Assembly (NCBI GenBank): GCA_019925105.1
Contig: JAHGAU010000028.1
Span: forward strand, 799,581-863,580
Origin: Niebla homalea
Taxonomy: Eukaryota; Ascomycota; Lecanoromycetes; Lecanorales; Ramalinaceae
DNA: 64,000 bases
Direction of reading: 5' to 3'
Made by a program: the position numbers and the translations under genes. The notes below the pieces were generated by a model, which worked only from the letters and a program-made list of their open reading frames with translations, had not been told where the DNA came from and did not search any database. This document shows, piece after piece, positions 20,326-32,894 of this stretch. Positions within the stretch are counted from its first letter, which is position 1. Each line of letters opens with the position of its first letter.

Positions 20326-22997
20326 CGTCTTGATCTTCAATAAGTGAATCTTCTGGCAATTGTGCATGTATTTGCGCACAGGCTTTGCGGACGCATCGTG
20401 ATGTCACACGATGCTTAATGATGTAATTGCATCATACAAATGGAATCAATGTCAGCTGCGAAGGCTGCATTCGCGCGGCGGATGAAGCTTCGCTGGTAGG
20501 GCTAGCTGGAGAAGCTCTGCCGAATTCTGAATTGGCAAATAGGCTCTCGGCTGTCTCACTCACTGACTTGCAGACTTCGGCTCTTCCGATCCGAACTCGC
20601 AGATCCTCCTGTCTGTGCATGAATAGGCGTCGATCACCCCCACGGCAAGAGTGGGTGTATGATATGTGGACCGCGTGAGCAAGTGAAGTCTGAGCCTAGA
20701 TCCATCTCTTGCTGACGCTCCAAACTTTCAGCGCAATACATCTTTCTACGGGAGCGAGGAGCAGGGACTGGGTGAAGACGTATCATGTGACACGTCCAAT
20801 ACAACAGGCATACTAAGCGCCAGAATTAGCTGAAACCGTAGATAGGTCAGTCGGAAACACATCCGAGCTCAGGTATTTCCGAGTACTGTTGATCGAAGTG
20901 CTCTAGCTGGAAAACAGACCAACATCAAGTGACCGTGTCTTACCCGCGAAATTGCGAGGTGTCCGCAAGTACCGTGCCGTTGACGCAACAGTGATGAGTC
21001 AAAGGTGGCACGAGGAAAGTCTCAACGCCAGCGTCTGCGTGCTGCTCAGAGAGAAATAACCCCCAGGGCGGGCGCAGAGCAATTTGTTGAGTGTAAGTCG
21101 TGATCACGGCCGATGTATGATGATGAGAAAATAAAGGATGTCACATGTTCTCTCAGACCATCTCGGATCCTCGCCTTGTAAAGCCATGGAGAGTAACAAG
21201 ATGATCGGATTTACTTGGCTCATGAGTTCTGTTTGTGGGGATGCTTTCAATCGGAAAGGCTTGAATGGTCAACGTACTGGCATCATTCGTAGAAGCTCAA
21301 GCAACACAATACTTGCATATCCCGGGCCAGTTTCGTCACTCTGCAAATACAAGCCTCTAAATTTCTACAAAGAATACTAGCGTACCGATCTCCTACTCAC
21401 CATGACTGTATCTACTTGCTGCAAAGGCTCAAGCTGCAATGGTGAGTGTTGAAAATCGTTGTCGCTTCAAAGTCGAGAGCATCTAGAGGACCCCTGGCCA
21501 ATGGCGTTCGCAGGAATTGATACTCCAGTATTCATCGCCATACCTTACAACAATCTGCACTCAAGCTCCTAGACTGTCGTTGAGGCATCCGTGACGAGAA
21601 TAGCAGTGTAGAGTGGGTAAGATGAAGGAGAAAGTATGGCTAAGGGGTCGAGGGGTACACACTGAAGTTTTCAGCCCTACATTAGGGTCTTTGTGGCTGT
21701 GGTGGCTGTGCTGCACTGGTTCATGGTCAGTTTGCCTTTCTTCACTGCTCATCTATTCCATACTTTATCATCGGACATTGCGCAGGTATACAAGCACTGT
21801 CTTTGACGTGCGGCAGACAATGGACTACCTGAACCACATCAAAGTCAACCTGATGGCCAAAACCTCGATGGCACTCCTGCCCTGTGTCCTCCATGACCCG
21901 TCGACATAGCATTCTCTTGCGCCAACATTCGGAAGCTGCTTAAGTTGTGAGCTCAGCTTTCAGTTGGATGAATCCCCTTGGAAGGCCTACGACAGATGCA
22001 CCCTACCGTAAAACACCCTGTCGAAGAGATGGAGTATGATACGATCGCAAGGGAACACTGGCTCGACTGCCTTTGAAGACGCGTAAACGCGCATTGATAT
22101 GTGAGAGTCACACTTCAATGCCTGGTAGAGCAGCCCAGTCCAGCAAAAGCTTAGGATTACACAACTAGTACAGGTTGTGTACTGTCCCTTCATCTGAAGG
22201 CGCACCTTCGTCAATCTAGCTTCTACGAAGCATCGTTGAACCTGATAATCCTCTATCGACCCGCTCGACCTTGGTCAGACCCTGAACATCACCCGGATGG
22301 TGTGGTCTTCAAGATATCCTGTTGATCTAGACCTAGATACGGGAGGTATGAGAGCTTGGCCACTCAGCTCTTTTACACAATGCCCAAGGCGAAGAAGAAC
22401 AATACTCAGAAGCAGCCTCTGGGCAGCAGTTGAAGAGCTTCCGAAGATTCAAAGAGTATGGATATTACAGAAGTGGAGAGTGCGGGCCAATAAGATAGCT
22501 GGCATTGAGGGTGTCACCCTGAGCCGCTGAGCCGTTCGCCCGCAATGGTACACATCACGCTTCACTCGGTCTCGATAGATCAAGGTCAGAGAGACGGTCT
22601 ATCTCGTGCGCCCACATCCAGTGAATCATCTCCCATCTATTGAGAGTCCTGGACGTCAAGTGGACGCTACACATTGGCATATGATATACAAGAGTGTGGG
22701 CGACACCATGAATCCGGGAAGGTCAAACAGGCGCTGACCTGTGTCCCTGTTGATCGGGATGAGCAGCAGTGCAGGAGCGAGGGCCTTCCAGGCCCGACTC
22801 ATGGCCAACCCCTGCAGCTCAAGCACATTACGCTAGAACCACAGAGGTTTTCTCACCAGTGGAGCCCAAAGGCGAAGAAGCTGAGTGACACCTCAGCCAG
22901 GACAAGGCACGATGTTGAGGGCTTGCTTAGAGTTCAAACTGGCTGTGGCACTGGTAGGAGAAGCCTCCTCGATCTCGATCTTGATCTTGATAGTTGC
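20326..22997. other. Gene-poor decay zone
   Basis: About 2.7 kb with no frame longer than about 110 codons and no recognisable family. Composition is still near normal, so this is old unique DNA rather than RIP-mutated repeat. A short GATCTT/GATCTC microsatellite lies at 22970-22992. Confidence 0.45.
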
Positions 22998-23057
22998 TAG
23001 CCGTGACCGATAGTCAGCTTACACGGGAAACGGAAAGCTGAGTGTCGGTCACGGCTA
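22998..23057. repeat. Long perfect-like hairpin (23-bp arms, 14-nt loop)
   Basis: Left arm 22998-23020 and right arm 23035-23057 are inverted copies that pair at 21 of 23 positions; both begin/end with TAGCCGTGACCG / CGGTCACGGCTA. The loop is 23021-23034. No gene overlaps it. It could be a tiny foldback element remnant or a transcribed hairpin. Confidence 0.75.
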
Positions 23058-23757
23058 TTCGCAATGCTTGAAGACCATTATGCGCGCCAAGTCTATAACC
23101 GAAAAAGAAAATGTTTGGTGTGAGTGCACCGCATCACGTCAATTACAGTACGGTTAGGCCTGGCCCTTGTGTCGGAGAACTTTGAGGGTACAATGAACTA
23201 GATATTCCACATCCTCAACTGGGTACATTGTCTGCTCTAGAGGCTCGTCTTATTACTCGCTGTCTACCGTGCCGCAACAACCATCCTATGGCCGCACCCG
23301 TCACCACACCACCCTTACCAGAAGCCTTACGGATTGCACATTCTCATCTCGAACGAAATCGCGTCAAAGGTTCCTTACTTATTTACCTGCGCTCAGATTG
23401 TAGCTCCAAAGCTACCACGTGGATGTTCATGCCCCTTCCCCCAGCGAAGCACACCCTTTAGGCTCTGAACTCTCCACATTGGAGCTCAATTGCTACTTTT
23501 ACATCGCGAACAGCCTTGTAATACACCAAGCATCCAAAACAACACCGCTGTATTCATATTGCCTTCAAGTTCTGTCCGAATTCTACACACGGGAAGGATA
23601 TTTCACCCTTCGCGTGTGTATGGTGGTCCATGAAGAACCCTTACACATCAATTCATCAGTTGGGCTTATTTGGGCCAGGCAAAGGACGTAAATTCACTCT
23701 GCCCATTACTGGGTCAATGGAAAAGATTAATGTGGGATATTTCGAGCCATTCAAAAT
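23058..23757. other. Intergenic, no supported gene
   Basis: Only short frames; no splice-consistent gene recognised. Confidence 0.4.
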
Positions 23758-24009
23758 ATGTGTTATTGCGTTTCTCCACATAATTTCAACCTTCTTGAGC
23801 TCGAGTCCGTAAGGTATCTTACAGTTGCTTTCTTTGGAAAGGTCGGTACTGCGGATATTGTAACTTTGACCATACTGCTTGCCATCTCTGCTAATTGTGC
23901 ACAGCCGAACAACGACCTGGTGAAGCACTTTAACAATTCAGGCTGTAATGGAAAAGCAAATCCAGAATACTGGTATGAATCACAGTTCGCATCTGTAAGT
24001 CCTAGATAA
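23758..24009 (+). other. Possible fragment of a small secreted protein
   Basis: An open frame holding a signal-like hydrophobic segment, IVTLTILLAISANCAQ, followed by NNDLVKHFNNSGCNG and a GTAAGT donor at 23996. No ATG sits just before the hydrophobic part and no clear downstream exon was found. Weak. Confidence 0.2.
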
Positions 24010-24525
24010 AGAGCCGAGTCAGGATATCCTTCAGTAGTCCCATATATTATACAAAAGTGCGATTGTGCTGCTGAAAGTAGAAGGAACGCTCCTAAGTTCT
24101 ACTTGTGCAGGTTTACTATTGCAGTCTCTTATCCAATTGCAGTCCCTGCAATACTCGATGATGGAAAGACTGTTGGTGGCTAACTGAATGAAGTCATTGA
24201 TTTGAGACAGATAAGGCGGCTTCCACCCTTGTTCATTGAGTTCGTCGCTGGTATAAAATATCTTCAGCGGCCGTACCAATGTGACTAAGTATAGTTTCCT
24301 ATTCACAAGGGATCACTATTTATGTACAATTCAGAGTCCTCGTGGCACTCCCAGGGCCTGTTCACAACCACCCTAGCTCGCGCGATCGCTGCCACAGCTC
24401 CTCTATTTGCATGGCTTTCAGTGACCCAAAGTAATTCGTTGTATCCTCTCAAATCCAGCCAAAAGGATCAAGCAAATGATGGTTCGTACTTGGACCGTCA
24501 TAGCCGGTTGCAGTAACTCCATAGA

Positions 24526-24994
24526 CTATACAATCACTTGCTGCTTGCTCGCCGAGCTTTTCCCATTGGGACGAAACTCGAGGCAGCGACAGTGGGATGA
24601 GCAGGTGCCGCGGCGCCGATTTTCAATGGCTGGTAACAATGTGCCGTGGGCATCACAAACCAAATCGCCAGATTCGTTGTCACAGTGGCAATTCATGTCG
24701 CGGCGACAGTAGTCCCAAAACATGACTTTGTTGTAGTCCCACTGGCTGAAGAGGTCGGGGAAGATATCGGAGACTTCGGTAATGGAACAAGTGAGTTGCT
24801 ACGGGGCCTTCAGATTAGAGGCCTGGGATGTAAGGTAAAGCCAGGATGGGATTTGGTACATAGTTGTCTGTCGCACTGCGCGAGTGGAAGGTCAATGAGG
24901 TAATCGGGGTGCCCGAGCATAAACAAGAGAACAAAGCTGGTGCGAGGAAAAGGATACCAAAACGCAAGCTCTTTGTCGGGTGTGAGTTGGCCAT
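24526..24994 (-). CDS. Small secreted cysteine-rich protein, 135 aa
   Basis: Two exons, 24860..24994 and 24526..24798, with a 61-nt intron (GTACCA donor, CTCTAAT branch-like site, CCGTAG acceptor); frame is kept. The start MANSHPTKSLRFGILFLAPALFSCLCSG is a good signal peptide of about 28 residues. The mature part has eight cysteines (LTC, DYC, NCHC, LVC, GTC, HCRC), enough for four disulfides, and a conserved-looking block MFWDYCRRDMNCHCDN. No family recognised. Small secreted cysteine-rich proteins in fungi include effectors and antimicrobial proteins, but nothing here shows which. The flanking DNA is gene-poor. Confidence 0.6.
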
Positions 24995-26879
24995 CTGAGT
25001 GTCTGCTCGTTGCTAAAGGCGGGACCAAGGCTCCAGAGGATGATTGCAGTTTTCGACGGGACGCAGTCTCTTTTGAACGTGTATAGTTCTCATATTGCTG
25101 ACCGAACACGCTAGTATCACCAAATACTCAGTGTGAAGACTGTATCAATCAAAGACGGGGCGTAATGAGACTCAGGAGGCGTCTGTTTCAGCTCAAAGTG
25201 TAATGTGCCCCAGCCCGCTTGTCGCGTAGCTCGACTTGGTATCTCGTGGGGGTAATATCGTCAGCTAGGTACTGTTCCGCCCCTGTCGATTCTCATACTA
25301 GACGGCTGTGCTTGGTCTCGAAACACCTGCAGATGCTGGATTTCACGGGCGTACTCCACAAGCTTGAACCTTGATCTCTACATTCATTTCCCTCAATGCC
25401 ATTCTCTGCCTGGATCGAACCAATTGTTTTTACATCCTACATAAGAAAGAGTCCACTTTGGATTTTGTAGTTCCGCGTGACCTCTTGCGCCAGAGGTACA
25501 GCTCTTCATCATGTGAAACTTCCTCTTCTTCCTCATCGGATGATCGGTGTAGCTTCAAGCATGCAAGACGCACAGGATCCAGGCGACTCCCTAATCTTGA
25601 ATGTAGATTCGACGCTTACTGTGACCGCTTTCGGCGGTAGGTAAGAAAGCCAATTGCTGCCTCCAATTTGAGGCCTTTCTGCTGCCTTGCACTTCACCAT
25701 TGGAGGTGCGAAGAATATCGTTCGATATCGCCTCTGCGCATTTTCAGCGGCCACCTGGATCTTGCCCCTCTTATTCGCTGAAGCGCAACCGTAGGACAAG
25801 CAAGCTGATCAATATGCCATCATCAAACAGGGAGATATCAGGCTGAGGATCGGGCGACTCCAGTATCCGGAGAATTGAGGGTCACGATTTTGCCTGTTCT
25901 CTGCATTGAACCACCATCTCTAGTGTGGGCTCTACAAGCACTGGTGTTTCCATTGAGGTAGATGGTGCCACAGCAGTATTTGCGCGAAACTAGGCCAGCC
26001 TTGCTCACAATTGTTGGCTGAAGGAGCCATGCCACTATTTCTGAGTGAGACGTGACCCCTGTGGTAAAGATTGACAGAGCTTCGGTGGTATAAATAACAA
26101 AAGTTGTGCAAATAGAGTATGGTGCAAGGCAAGTAGTCCATGAGGAAGCATCAGTTGTCGTAAACTATCTCCAGCAATTGAAAGGGATGATCTGTAAGAG
26201 CACGACAGTGTGATACGCTGACACAATGGAACTTTGCTGCACAGAGCTCTTCAAGCGCTATTCAAGACTTGCGCGGCATTATGTTGTAGATAATGGGATC
26301 ACAGGAACTTCTCCCACTTCCATAAAATGTCGGGGATTCAGGCTTGCAACAGCAGCTGTGACACCACCGACGTCAAAGCCCCATTTTTGCAAGCTCGACA
26401 CGGGCTCATGACATTCAGTAATGGTATCATCGATGATGTTCATAGAACTCCATCCTCGCAGCTCCCTTCTCTCCTTCTTTATACTTCGTCTTCGAGCAAG
26501 ACCCTAGTCAATGCGAGCGATTGCCTGTCACACGCCCAGTTAGGAATCTGACACATACTCATTCTCATACCCCAATTCATCAATACAATCGCACGACGTA
26601 ATGCGAATGGGATCCCTGGTCAGAAGACCACCAAGCTTTCGCCTGATGATCAACGGACGCGAAAGGCTGCCACCACATATGCTGCTGACTCGAGGTATTT
26701 GCCGTGGAAAATCCAGTACGAGAGGTCCATGTCAATTCATCCTGAGCAGTGACTTCGGCAAAATTATCCTAAGGCTGTGGCCGGCAAGCAGTCCGCAACC
26801 TCCCACTTCAAGCTTCGTAAGAGAAACCAGCAGAGGGAGAAGAGAAAAAACCAATCGACCCATGTTCTAAGGACACTAC
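24995..26879. other. Gene-poor stretch
   Basis: About 1.9 kb of near-normal composition with short frames only. A short TCT/TCA-rich coding-like run near 25505-25545 is low-complexity. Nothing supportable. Confidence 0.4.
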
Positions 26880-27342
26880 ATGCCTACCGGATCATCGCCT
26901 CCCAGAGACACGCCACATTCTCTTACAAGAAGGAGGCAGGTGTCAATGGACCTTTGGCTTCTAATGGGAACGGATTAATGTCATCCTCACCCAGCACCGA
27001 GATAGGCAGGATCGGCACCGTCGGGTTTGGTTCACGCTCGACGGATCACAGTCAACAAAGGCAGAGCTCGAGCTAGGATGGCCAAACGATGGAAAGACTA
27101 TCACGACACGCAAGCTCATGGATAACGCTGCAGATCCTCACCGCCCGAATTATGAAGAGACGAGCAAAGTGCGGATATAAAATGTTACCGAGAAGACAGG
27201 TAGCGGAGGCCGGAAGTTCTGGAGGGAAATCATCAAGCAGGGCGAGTCAAACGATGCGGAGGAAAATGCGCAGCGGCAGAAAAGGATGGAGGAGAAACGT
27301 CATGTTCAGGAGACTGAGCGTCTGATGCAGAGGGATTGGTGA
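26880..27342 (+). pseudogene. Decayed unknown protein, C-terminal part
   Basis: Several consecutive segments in one frame read like protein: HILLQEGGRCQWTFGF (stop), WERINVILTQHRDRQDRHRR, VWFTLDGSQSTKAELELGWP, RPNYEETSKVRI (stop), RKFWREIIKQGESNDAEENA and a charged coiled-coil-like end ETERLMQRDW with a stop at 27340. The two internal stops are TAA. I do not recognise the family. It is a degraded coding region rather than random sequence. Confidence 0.35.
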
Positions 27343-27768
27343 AGAGCCAAGTATATCCAAGGAAGTTGGCACGGTAATTGAGGCCGGCGTATTGTCTCTT
27401 TGGTCCCATAATAGGGCAAATGCGAACAGTGACATTCTCAGCTGACCACTATCCTCCTACATCAATCATGTCATTGTGAGGCGATGCTCGCTTGCCATAA
27501 TTCGCCTTTAACGTAATAATTCATTGTCATTGGTAGTGTAAGCTGAGGTAATTCATTATCATTGGTGGTGTGCCGTGGTTGCGTCGAATGGGCTGAGCCT
27601 TGTCAGACTGGGGGGCGCAGCTGCACCACACCTTGTCTTTGTCCTAGCGTTGCGCGCCATCAATTGCGACACTCAAGCTCCAGATTATCCAACGGCCCGC
27701 AAGACTTCGACTCCAGGTTTCACATCCCCACGGCGCTCTGTGACGCCGCCTAGTCCTGTGTATGTGAA

Positions 27769-28740
27769 GATGTGGCTTATCAATTGTCGAACCCTCACGC
27801 TGGAAGAACATCCGGATTACAAGAGGGCATAAAACATGTCATTCTGTCTCACACGTGAGAACAAGCTGAAGAGGTTCAGTTCGATGAGTTCACAAGTAGG
27901 ACAGCAAGGGGGTAGAAGGGGATGGCAGAACATTCTAATTACATCCCGGCTAGCAATAGATGATGGTTTTGATTTTGCGTGGGTCGATGCCTGCTGTATT
28001 GACAAAAAAAAAGCAGTGCGGAGCTGTCTGAGGCCATTAATTCAATGTTTCCCTGGTATGAAGGCGCAATGGTCTGCTACGTCTACCTCGCTGATTACAA
28101 TTCGTCGAGTCGAGATCCTGGTATGTTGCCGTAAGATGATTCAGTCGAGGCTGGATGCTTCAAGAATTGATTGCGCGCAATCGCGTGCACTTCTTCGATA
28201 TGAAGTGGAACTTCTTCGGCAGTAAAGGAAGTCTGAGCGAGCAGTTTTCACACATCACAGGTATTGAAGAAGAGGTAATGCTCGCGTCCGACCATTACCA
28301 CCTCGGGTCAGCGCTGGGACAAGTGCCGAAAATGTCATTGGCTTCGGATTGCCACACGACACGAGTTGAAGATATGGCCTACTGCTTGCTTGAATTTTCG
28401 GAATCAACCTACCCCTACTATATGGTGAGGGTGAGGCGGCCTCCTTTCGGCTACAGGAAAAGATAATTAAGAACACCCACGATCTGTCAATTCTCGCGTG
28501 GTCTTCACCCTAGGATTAACAGGATATCGGTGTGCTTGCTCCGCACATTCACGCTGCGATTCAGACAGCACGTGTTGTGGGTAGTACTTCGTTAAATGTG
28601 ACTGAACTTCAAAACCCCAACCGAGACTTCGGTTGGATCTTGTTTCACTTCTTGCCACAAAAGAAAGGAGTGCTTCCAAGGCAGATTTTCAAGTCCGAAA
28701 TCTGCAATCGGTGATGATGAATGCAGAGAAGAGAGTGAAA
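27769..28740 (+). pseudogene. HET (heterokaryon incompatibility) domain protein, degraded
   Basis: Begins MWLINCRTLTLEEHPDYKRA at 27769, the usual start of HET proteins, then breaks. Further HET landmarks follow in shifted frames: RLAIDDGFDFAWVDACCIDK (28007), LQELIARNRVHFFDMKWNFFGSK, LSEQFSHITGIEEE, TTRVEDMAYCLLE and the end EKIIKNTHDLSILAW at about 28455-28500. Stops and frameshifts occur at least after KRA, after CIDKK and around 28420-28440. HET proteins trigger incompatibility cell death after non-self fusion. This copy cannot be functional. Confidence 0.75.
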
Positions 28741-29623
28741 GCTCAAGTTAGGGGGCGAAGTTCTGGTCCATCTGTCAATCCGAGAAGCGGCTCCAGGCCT
28801 TCGACTGCGGACCTTTACTCCTCGCCTTTGTAACACACGTCAAAAGTAGAACGCGGAGTCAAATATGCTGTATTAGGCTGAAGGCTCACATGACATTGAC
28901 GAAAGGGGGACAAATGGTCTGAGACTTACCCAGCCGGGTATGACTAGTGCTCAATGATGGGGTTGCGGAGATATTATCTAAATCGGACGTCGCGCCCCAT
29001 TGATCTACATTTGCTTTGCGTGTATTACCTTTCAGCCAGTCTTGGAATTCCAAGCTTGTGTTCGCAGAACCCGGATGCTTGGAATCATCTGTGATGGTTC
29101 GAGGACGCCTCCGCAGCCCATTCCCCGAAGTGTGGGTTGTATAGCCCAAACAGGCGCTGGTGTTTATGTATCTTAGGAATGATGACAGACCAAAGTGCTG
29201 GCAGAGGGATAATCGCAGATGACGAGAACCATGATGTAATGGCTTGTTTCAGGTTGCAGATCCATGCCGGCAACTGAATGCGCCCCCCGCCCCGGCGACG
29301 GAGCCTGTTCAGAATACCCCATCAAGCTTAGAGCAACGTTACTGTGCCGTCTCCATACTACCTTGAAGCCCGGACCATGTGCACGAGTGCTACTCCATCT
29401 AAAAACCATGACATAGGATACATGCCGTGCCTTCGAACTGCATGAGCGGCCCAGGCGGCGTGGTTGTTGTCACTGTTGTTTCGTGCTCGCTCTTTCTTCA
29501 TCATGCGTGCGCAGGATGCACCTCATTATCTACCTGCAGCGTTCTTGCAAAATCCTGCATTGCCATCTGTAGGAGATCACGCAGGCGGATCGTATCTGCT
29601 GGCGCGCCTCGTCACCGCACATC
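28741..29623. other. Intergenic, no supported gene
   Basis: Short frames on both strands only. It includes the promoter of the downstream membrane protein gene. Confidence 0.4.
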
Positions 29624-31257
29624 ATGCCTTCCGCAGAGTCGCCTCCGTTCGGCAAACCTGGGTTTGACGTCCATGCAGACCAACGCGGTCGTATAATCGG
29701 AAGCCTCGTCGCCATTCTGGTCATCACGGATGTCTTTGTTGTTCTGAGGCTTCTATCGAGGAAGCTCGCAAGGGTAGGCTATTGGGTATGAAGAACCTGC
29801 TAACTGGCTTGCTGGCGAGTGATACGCTGACATGAGTCTACCTCACCAGTGGGACGATCTTTGGGCCATCATTGCAATGGTGAGACCAGACGCAGGGCAA
29901 ATACTCTGCGATGCAGAAAAGTGACTGATGAAACGAAAGCTGTTCTCTAACGCATGCGTCATCATCTTGTTCTGCGGTGAGTGCAAGGGTCTCCAAAAGG
30001 CAGAAGGGGCAAGAACCGAACCTGATAGTCTGTTGGTATAGATTTGCCATATGGCTATGGCCGACACATCTATATCTGGCAACCAGCAACCGAACTTGCC
30101 GAAAAGGAAAGGAGTTGGTTAAGGGCTTTCTTCGTTTTCGAGCTCTTCTTCCACACAGCAACCACGCTATCAAAATTCTCCATGTTGGTGCAGCCTCACG
30201 GCACTGCATTGGGAGCGTTGCTGATGCATTGAATCCAGCCTGACATTCTATTATCGTATCTTCTCCCTCCCGCGATTTCGAACCATCTTGATATGGGTCG
30301 CCGTGGTGTGCGTTGTATATGTGATTGGCATCGATATCACGATCCTTCTTCAGTGGTATGCAGAGTTGGCCCAGCTGATCGATCCTTGACTAAGGAGAAG
30401 TAGTCGACCAGTGAACTATGAATGGGACCGGGTTGATCCCAATATGAAAGGAACATGCTTCAATCTCACAAACTTCTTCGTAGGGAGCGGATCGGTCAAT
30501 GTCGTCCTGAATTTCGTGGTCTTCGTCTTGGTGAGTCAATTGAGCCAATAATAAGTGTCTTGACCGGCCACTGACCATCCAACTCGGCAGCCATTACCTT
30601 TACTTTGGCGCCTCCGCACTACCCTAAGGCAGCAGATAGTATTGACGGCCATCTTCACGCTGGCCGGCTTGTACGTATCATAGCCTTGTCACCGGGGATC
30701 CTGCTGATACAGATGTAGTGTCGTCCTTGTGAGTATTATCTGGATTGTCGTTCTTTCGAGTATCGAGCAAACAGATGTTACTTGTGAGTCTGCATCATGT
30801 CTCATATCCCCATGTCAAATGCTCATCCGAATATGTACTAGGGGGTTTTATCAATGCTGGTATTTGGTCCGCGCTCGAGCCCAATATGGCTGTCGTCTGT
30901 GCCTGTATTCCCAGCCTAAAGCCACTCGTGACCATTCTTAACCGTGGCGTCTTTCAGCATCCGCTTGTTCGCACGACATTGCGATCAACGACGAAAAGCG
31001 GGTCAACGCCGGGGCGCACTTGGTTCGGACTCAAAGGAACGAACAGTGACGGCCGGTTTAGCTCGCTTGATGCGAACAATGATGACTTGGCTCCTCTTGG
31101 GCATGAAGTGTCAGTCCATGGAGGAACAGATGCAAATGGGCAAAGCGTGGGAACCGGCGACGTGGAGATGCAAGTGCCGCAAAGTGGTATTGGTGTCAGG
31201 ACTGATGTCGTGGTCAGCACTTCTGAGAGGCTGGCTTACAATGACAGATTGTATTGA
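29624..31257 (+). CDS. Rhodopsin-domain integral membrane protein (fungal PTH11/SAT20-like family)
   Basis: Nine exons: 29624..29785, 29850..29879, 29940..29976, 30042..30183, 30239..30355, 30404..30530, 30591..30670, 30719..30783, 30842..31257. All joins keep frame; 391 aa. Introns are 48-65 nt; the one at 30184 uses a GTTGGT donor and is the least certain. Landmarks of the family: GSLVAILVITDVFVVLRLLSR (TM1), WWDDLWAIIAM, LPYGYGRHIYIWQ, ELFFHTATTLSK, FYYRIF, the QCRPVNYEWDR site restored by splicing, CFNLTNFFVGSGSVNVVLNFVVF, PLPLLWRLR, and NAGIWSALEPNMAVVCACIPSLKPL. A hydrophilic tail follows. Seven helices are expected. Members are plasma-membrane proteins, a few act as receptors; the ligand is unknown. 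It is an intact gene among decayed neighbours. Confidence 0.88.
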
Positions 31258-31576
31258 ATGTGCTATCGATCTGAGTGATGATATCAACATCGTTGCCAGT
31301 CGAAAGGCTTGCCATTCGAAACGTTTCTCTCCCCGAACTCTGCGAGCTTCTCCTTTGTCCGCTTAGCTCCATTTCACGCAGGCCATAGATCCAGACCTCA
31401 GGAAGAGGGTTTGCCCAGGGTTGGCGTACCTCATGAGAGCTATTCGTACCTATTTACGCTCTGCGGTCATATTTGCTGGAGGTCTTTTTTCCTTTGAGCG
31501 CAATGGGAGAAAGCTTGCTCGTCATCCGATTGCATGACCCGGGTAACGCAGTTGGACACATCACCCAGCCCATGTT
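31258..31576. other. 3' intergenic spacer
   Basis: Convergent region between the membrane protein gene and a decayed MYND gene. No gene seen. Confidence 0.4.
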
Positions 31577-32280
31577 TCACGCCGTAGCGCGCCCCAGAGA
31601 TGGAGGCGGAGGATGGTGCTTGTGACAATCAGGTTTATGCTTTTTCCAGTGCGCCTTCTGGCACTCCCGGCCACAATATCCAATGTATTGACACTCAGCG
31701 CCTTCTCCTGATGTCACCCATGGCGCCTTTCGGAATGTTCGCCGTGTCCCGACCCTGCTGCGACACTTCCGCGCACATCTGCCCTTCACAAGCCTCGGCT
31801 CCACAAGAGGGAGCTACTACGCATGCGATTTGTAGTTGAGGTCCATCCATCCCATATGTCATTGGCACTGGTGTGATCTTGACTCGAGGCTATTTGCAAA
31901 CTTCGCATTTCTGGCCGCACTTCTTCTCGAAATCGTCCTTATGCTGGCCGCCGAGGGCTGGTTGGCCAGATGGAAGTCCTCAGGATTGAGGTGCCTATGA
32001 GGGGCTGTCGGACTTCGAGGGAACATCAAGGTTGCGACAGCATCGTCGAGGGAATGGATGGGTGTACTTAGGAGATGGAATCAAGTCATCGCCATCGAAC
32101 ATGCAGGTGAGGATAACCTCTCCGTCGGCCAATGGTAGATTCAAATGGGTAAAGTGATACAGTCAAAAATGTGTTGTGAAGGTTCCGTGTCTGCACAAAG
32201 ACAAAACAGTCATGTCTTGGCACTACGTCACGCGTGATGAGTTCTTCCATACGCGGCATCCAACCACATCCAACCAGCAA
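31577..32280 (-). pseudogene. MYND-type zinc-finger protein, degraded
   Basis: Reading leftwards: GCGWMPRMEELITRDVVPRHDCFVFVQTRNLHNTF near 32280-32180, then in another frame NLPLADGEVILTCMFDGDDLIPSPKYTHPFPRR, and at the end a MYND-like zinc finger IGYCGRECQKAHWKKHKPDCHKH at about 31600-31680. At least two frame changes separate these parts and no ATG fits the first segment. The order and spacing suggest one original gene. MYND fingers bind proline-rich partners; the role of this family is unknown to me. Confidence 0.55.
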
Positions 32281-32894
32281 GGACCATCGTAGCTAATTGA
32301 GTAAGCAGAGCTCGATTCCCTTGGCAATGATGAACACATCAATGACTCCCTGTTCTACCTGTGGTACAATAATTATTGAAATCCATTTCCCGAAGAAGCT
32401 TACGGGTACCGGCACAAAGATTGTTCAAGGAGATAGTCTTGGCATCCTTGGCATCCTTGGCCTTGCTACCGGCAATCCGGCACTTCCCAACTTTTGCGGG
32501 GAAGACATCGGAAAACAAGGCAACGATCAGCGTGACATAATGATTATACGATCATATTTCCTGAATGAGACTAGCGTATAGGATCAGATCATCAAATCGA
32601 GCTTAGAGGAGATCCGTGTGTCCCGTTCAGTCTGCAGAATTGCTTGAAAAGTGACTGGTAAGTGTATAAGCATATTCTGATTGAGCGATGTCCTAGCCAT
32701 TGGTTTTCTAAACCTTGGCAGAGCTCCACAGCTTTACTTGATCGGAGCTGATGCTCGAACTTGCTTGTTCATTATAAAGTCCCATGTTATGACTCTTCCG
32801 CCTTGCCTCCATCTTCAGTTTTCCATTAAGTACGCCTCTCATCTTCAAAACCGCGGCCGTTAAGGAAAGACTGGAGTAAGCTTATACCTGAAGA
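32281..32894. other. Intergenic, no supported gene
   Basis: About 600 bp upstream of the Rds1-like gene. One 94-codon frame (32297-32581) lacks any family signal. A TATAAA-like box sits at about 32773-32780, 115 bp before the ATG. Confidence 0.4.

Noticed and set aside
20580..20600. 12-base match GCTCTTCCGATC to a sequencing adaptor end
   Set aside because: Only 12 bases,with no adaptor extension on either side; most likely chance.
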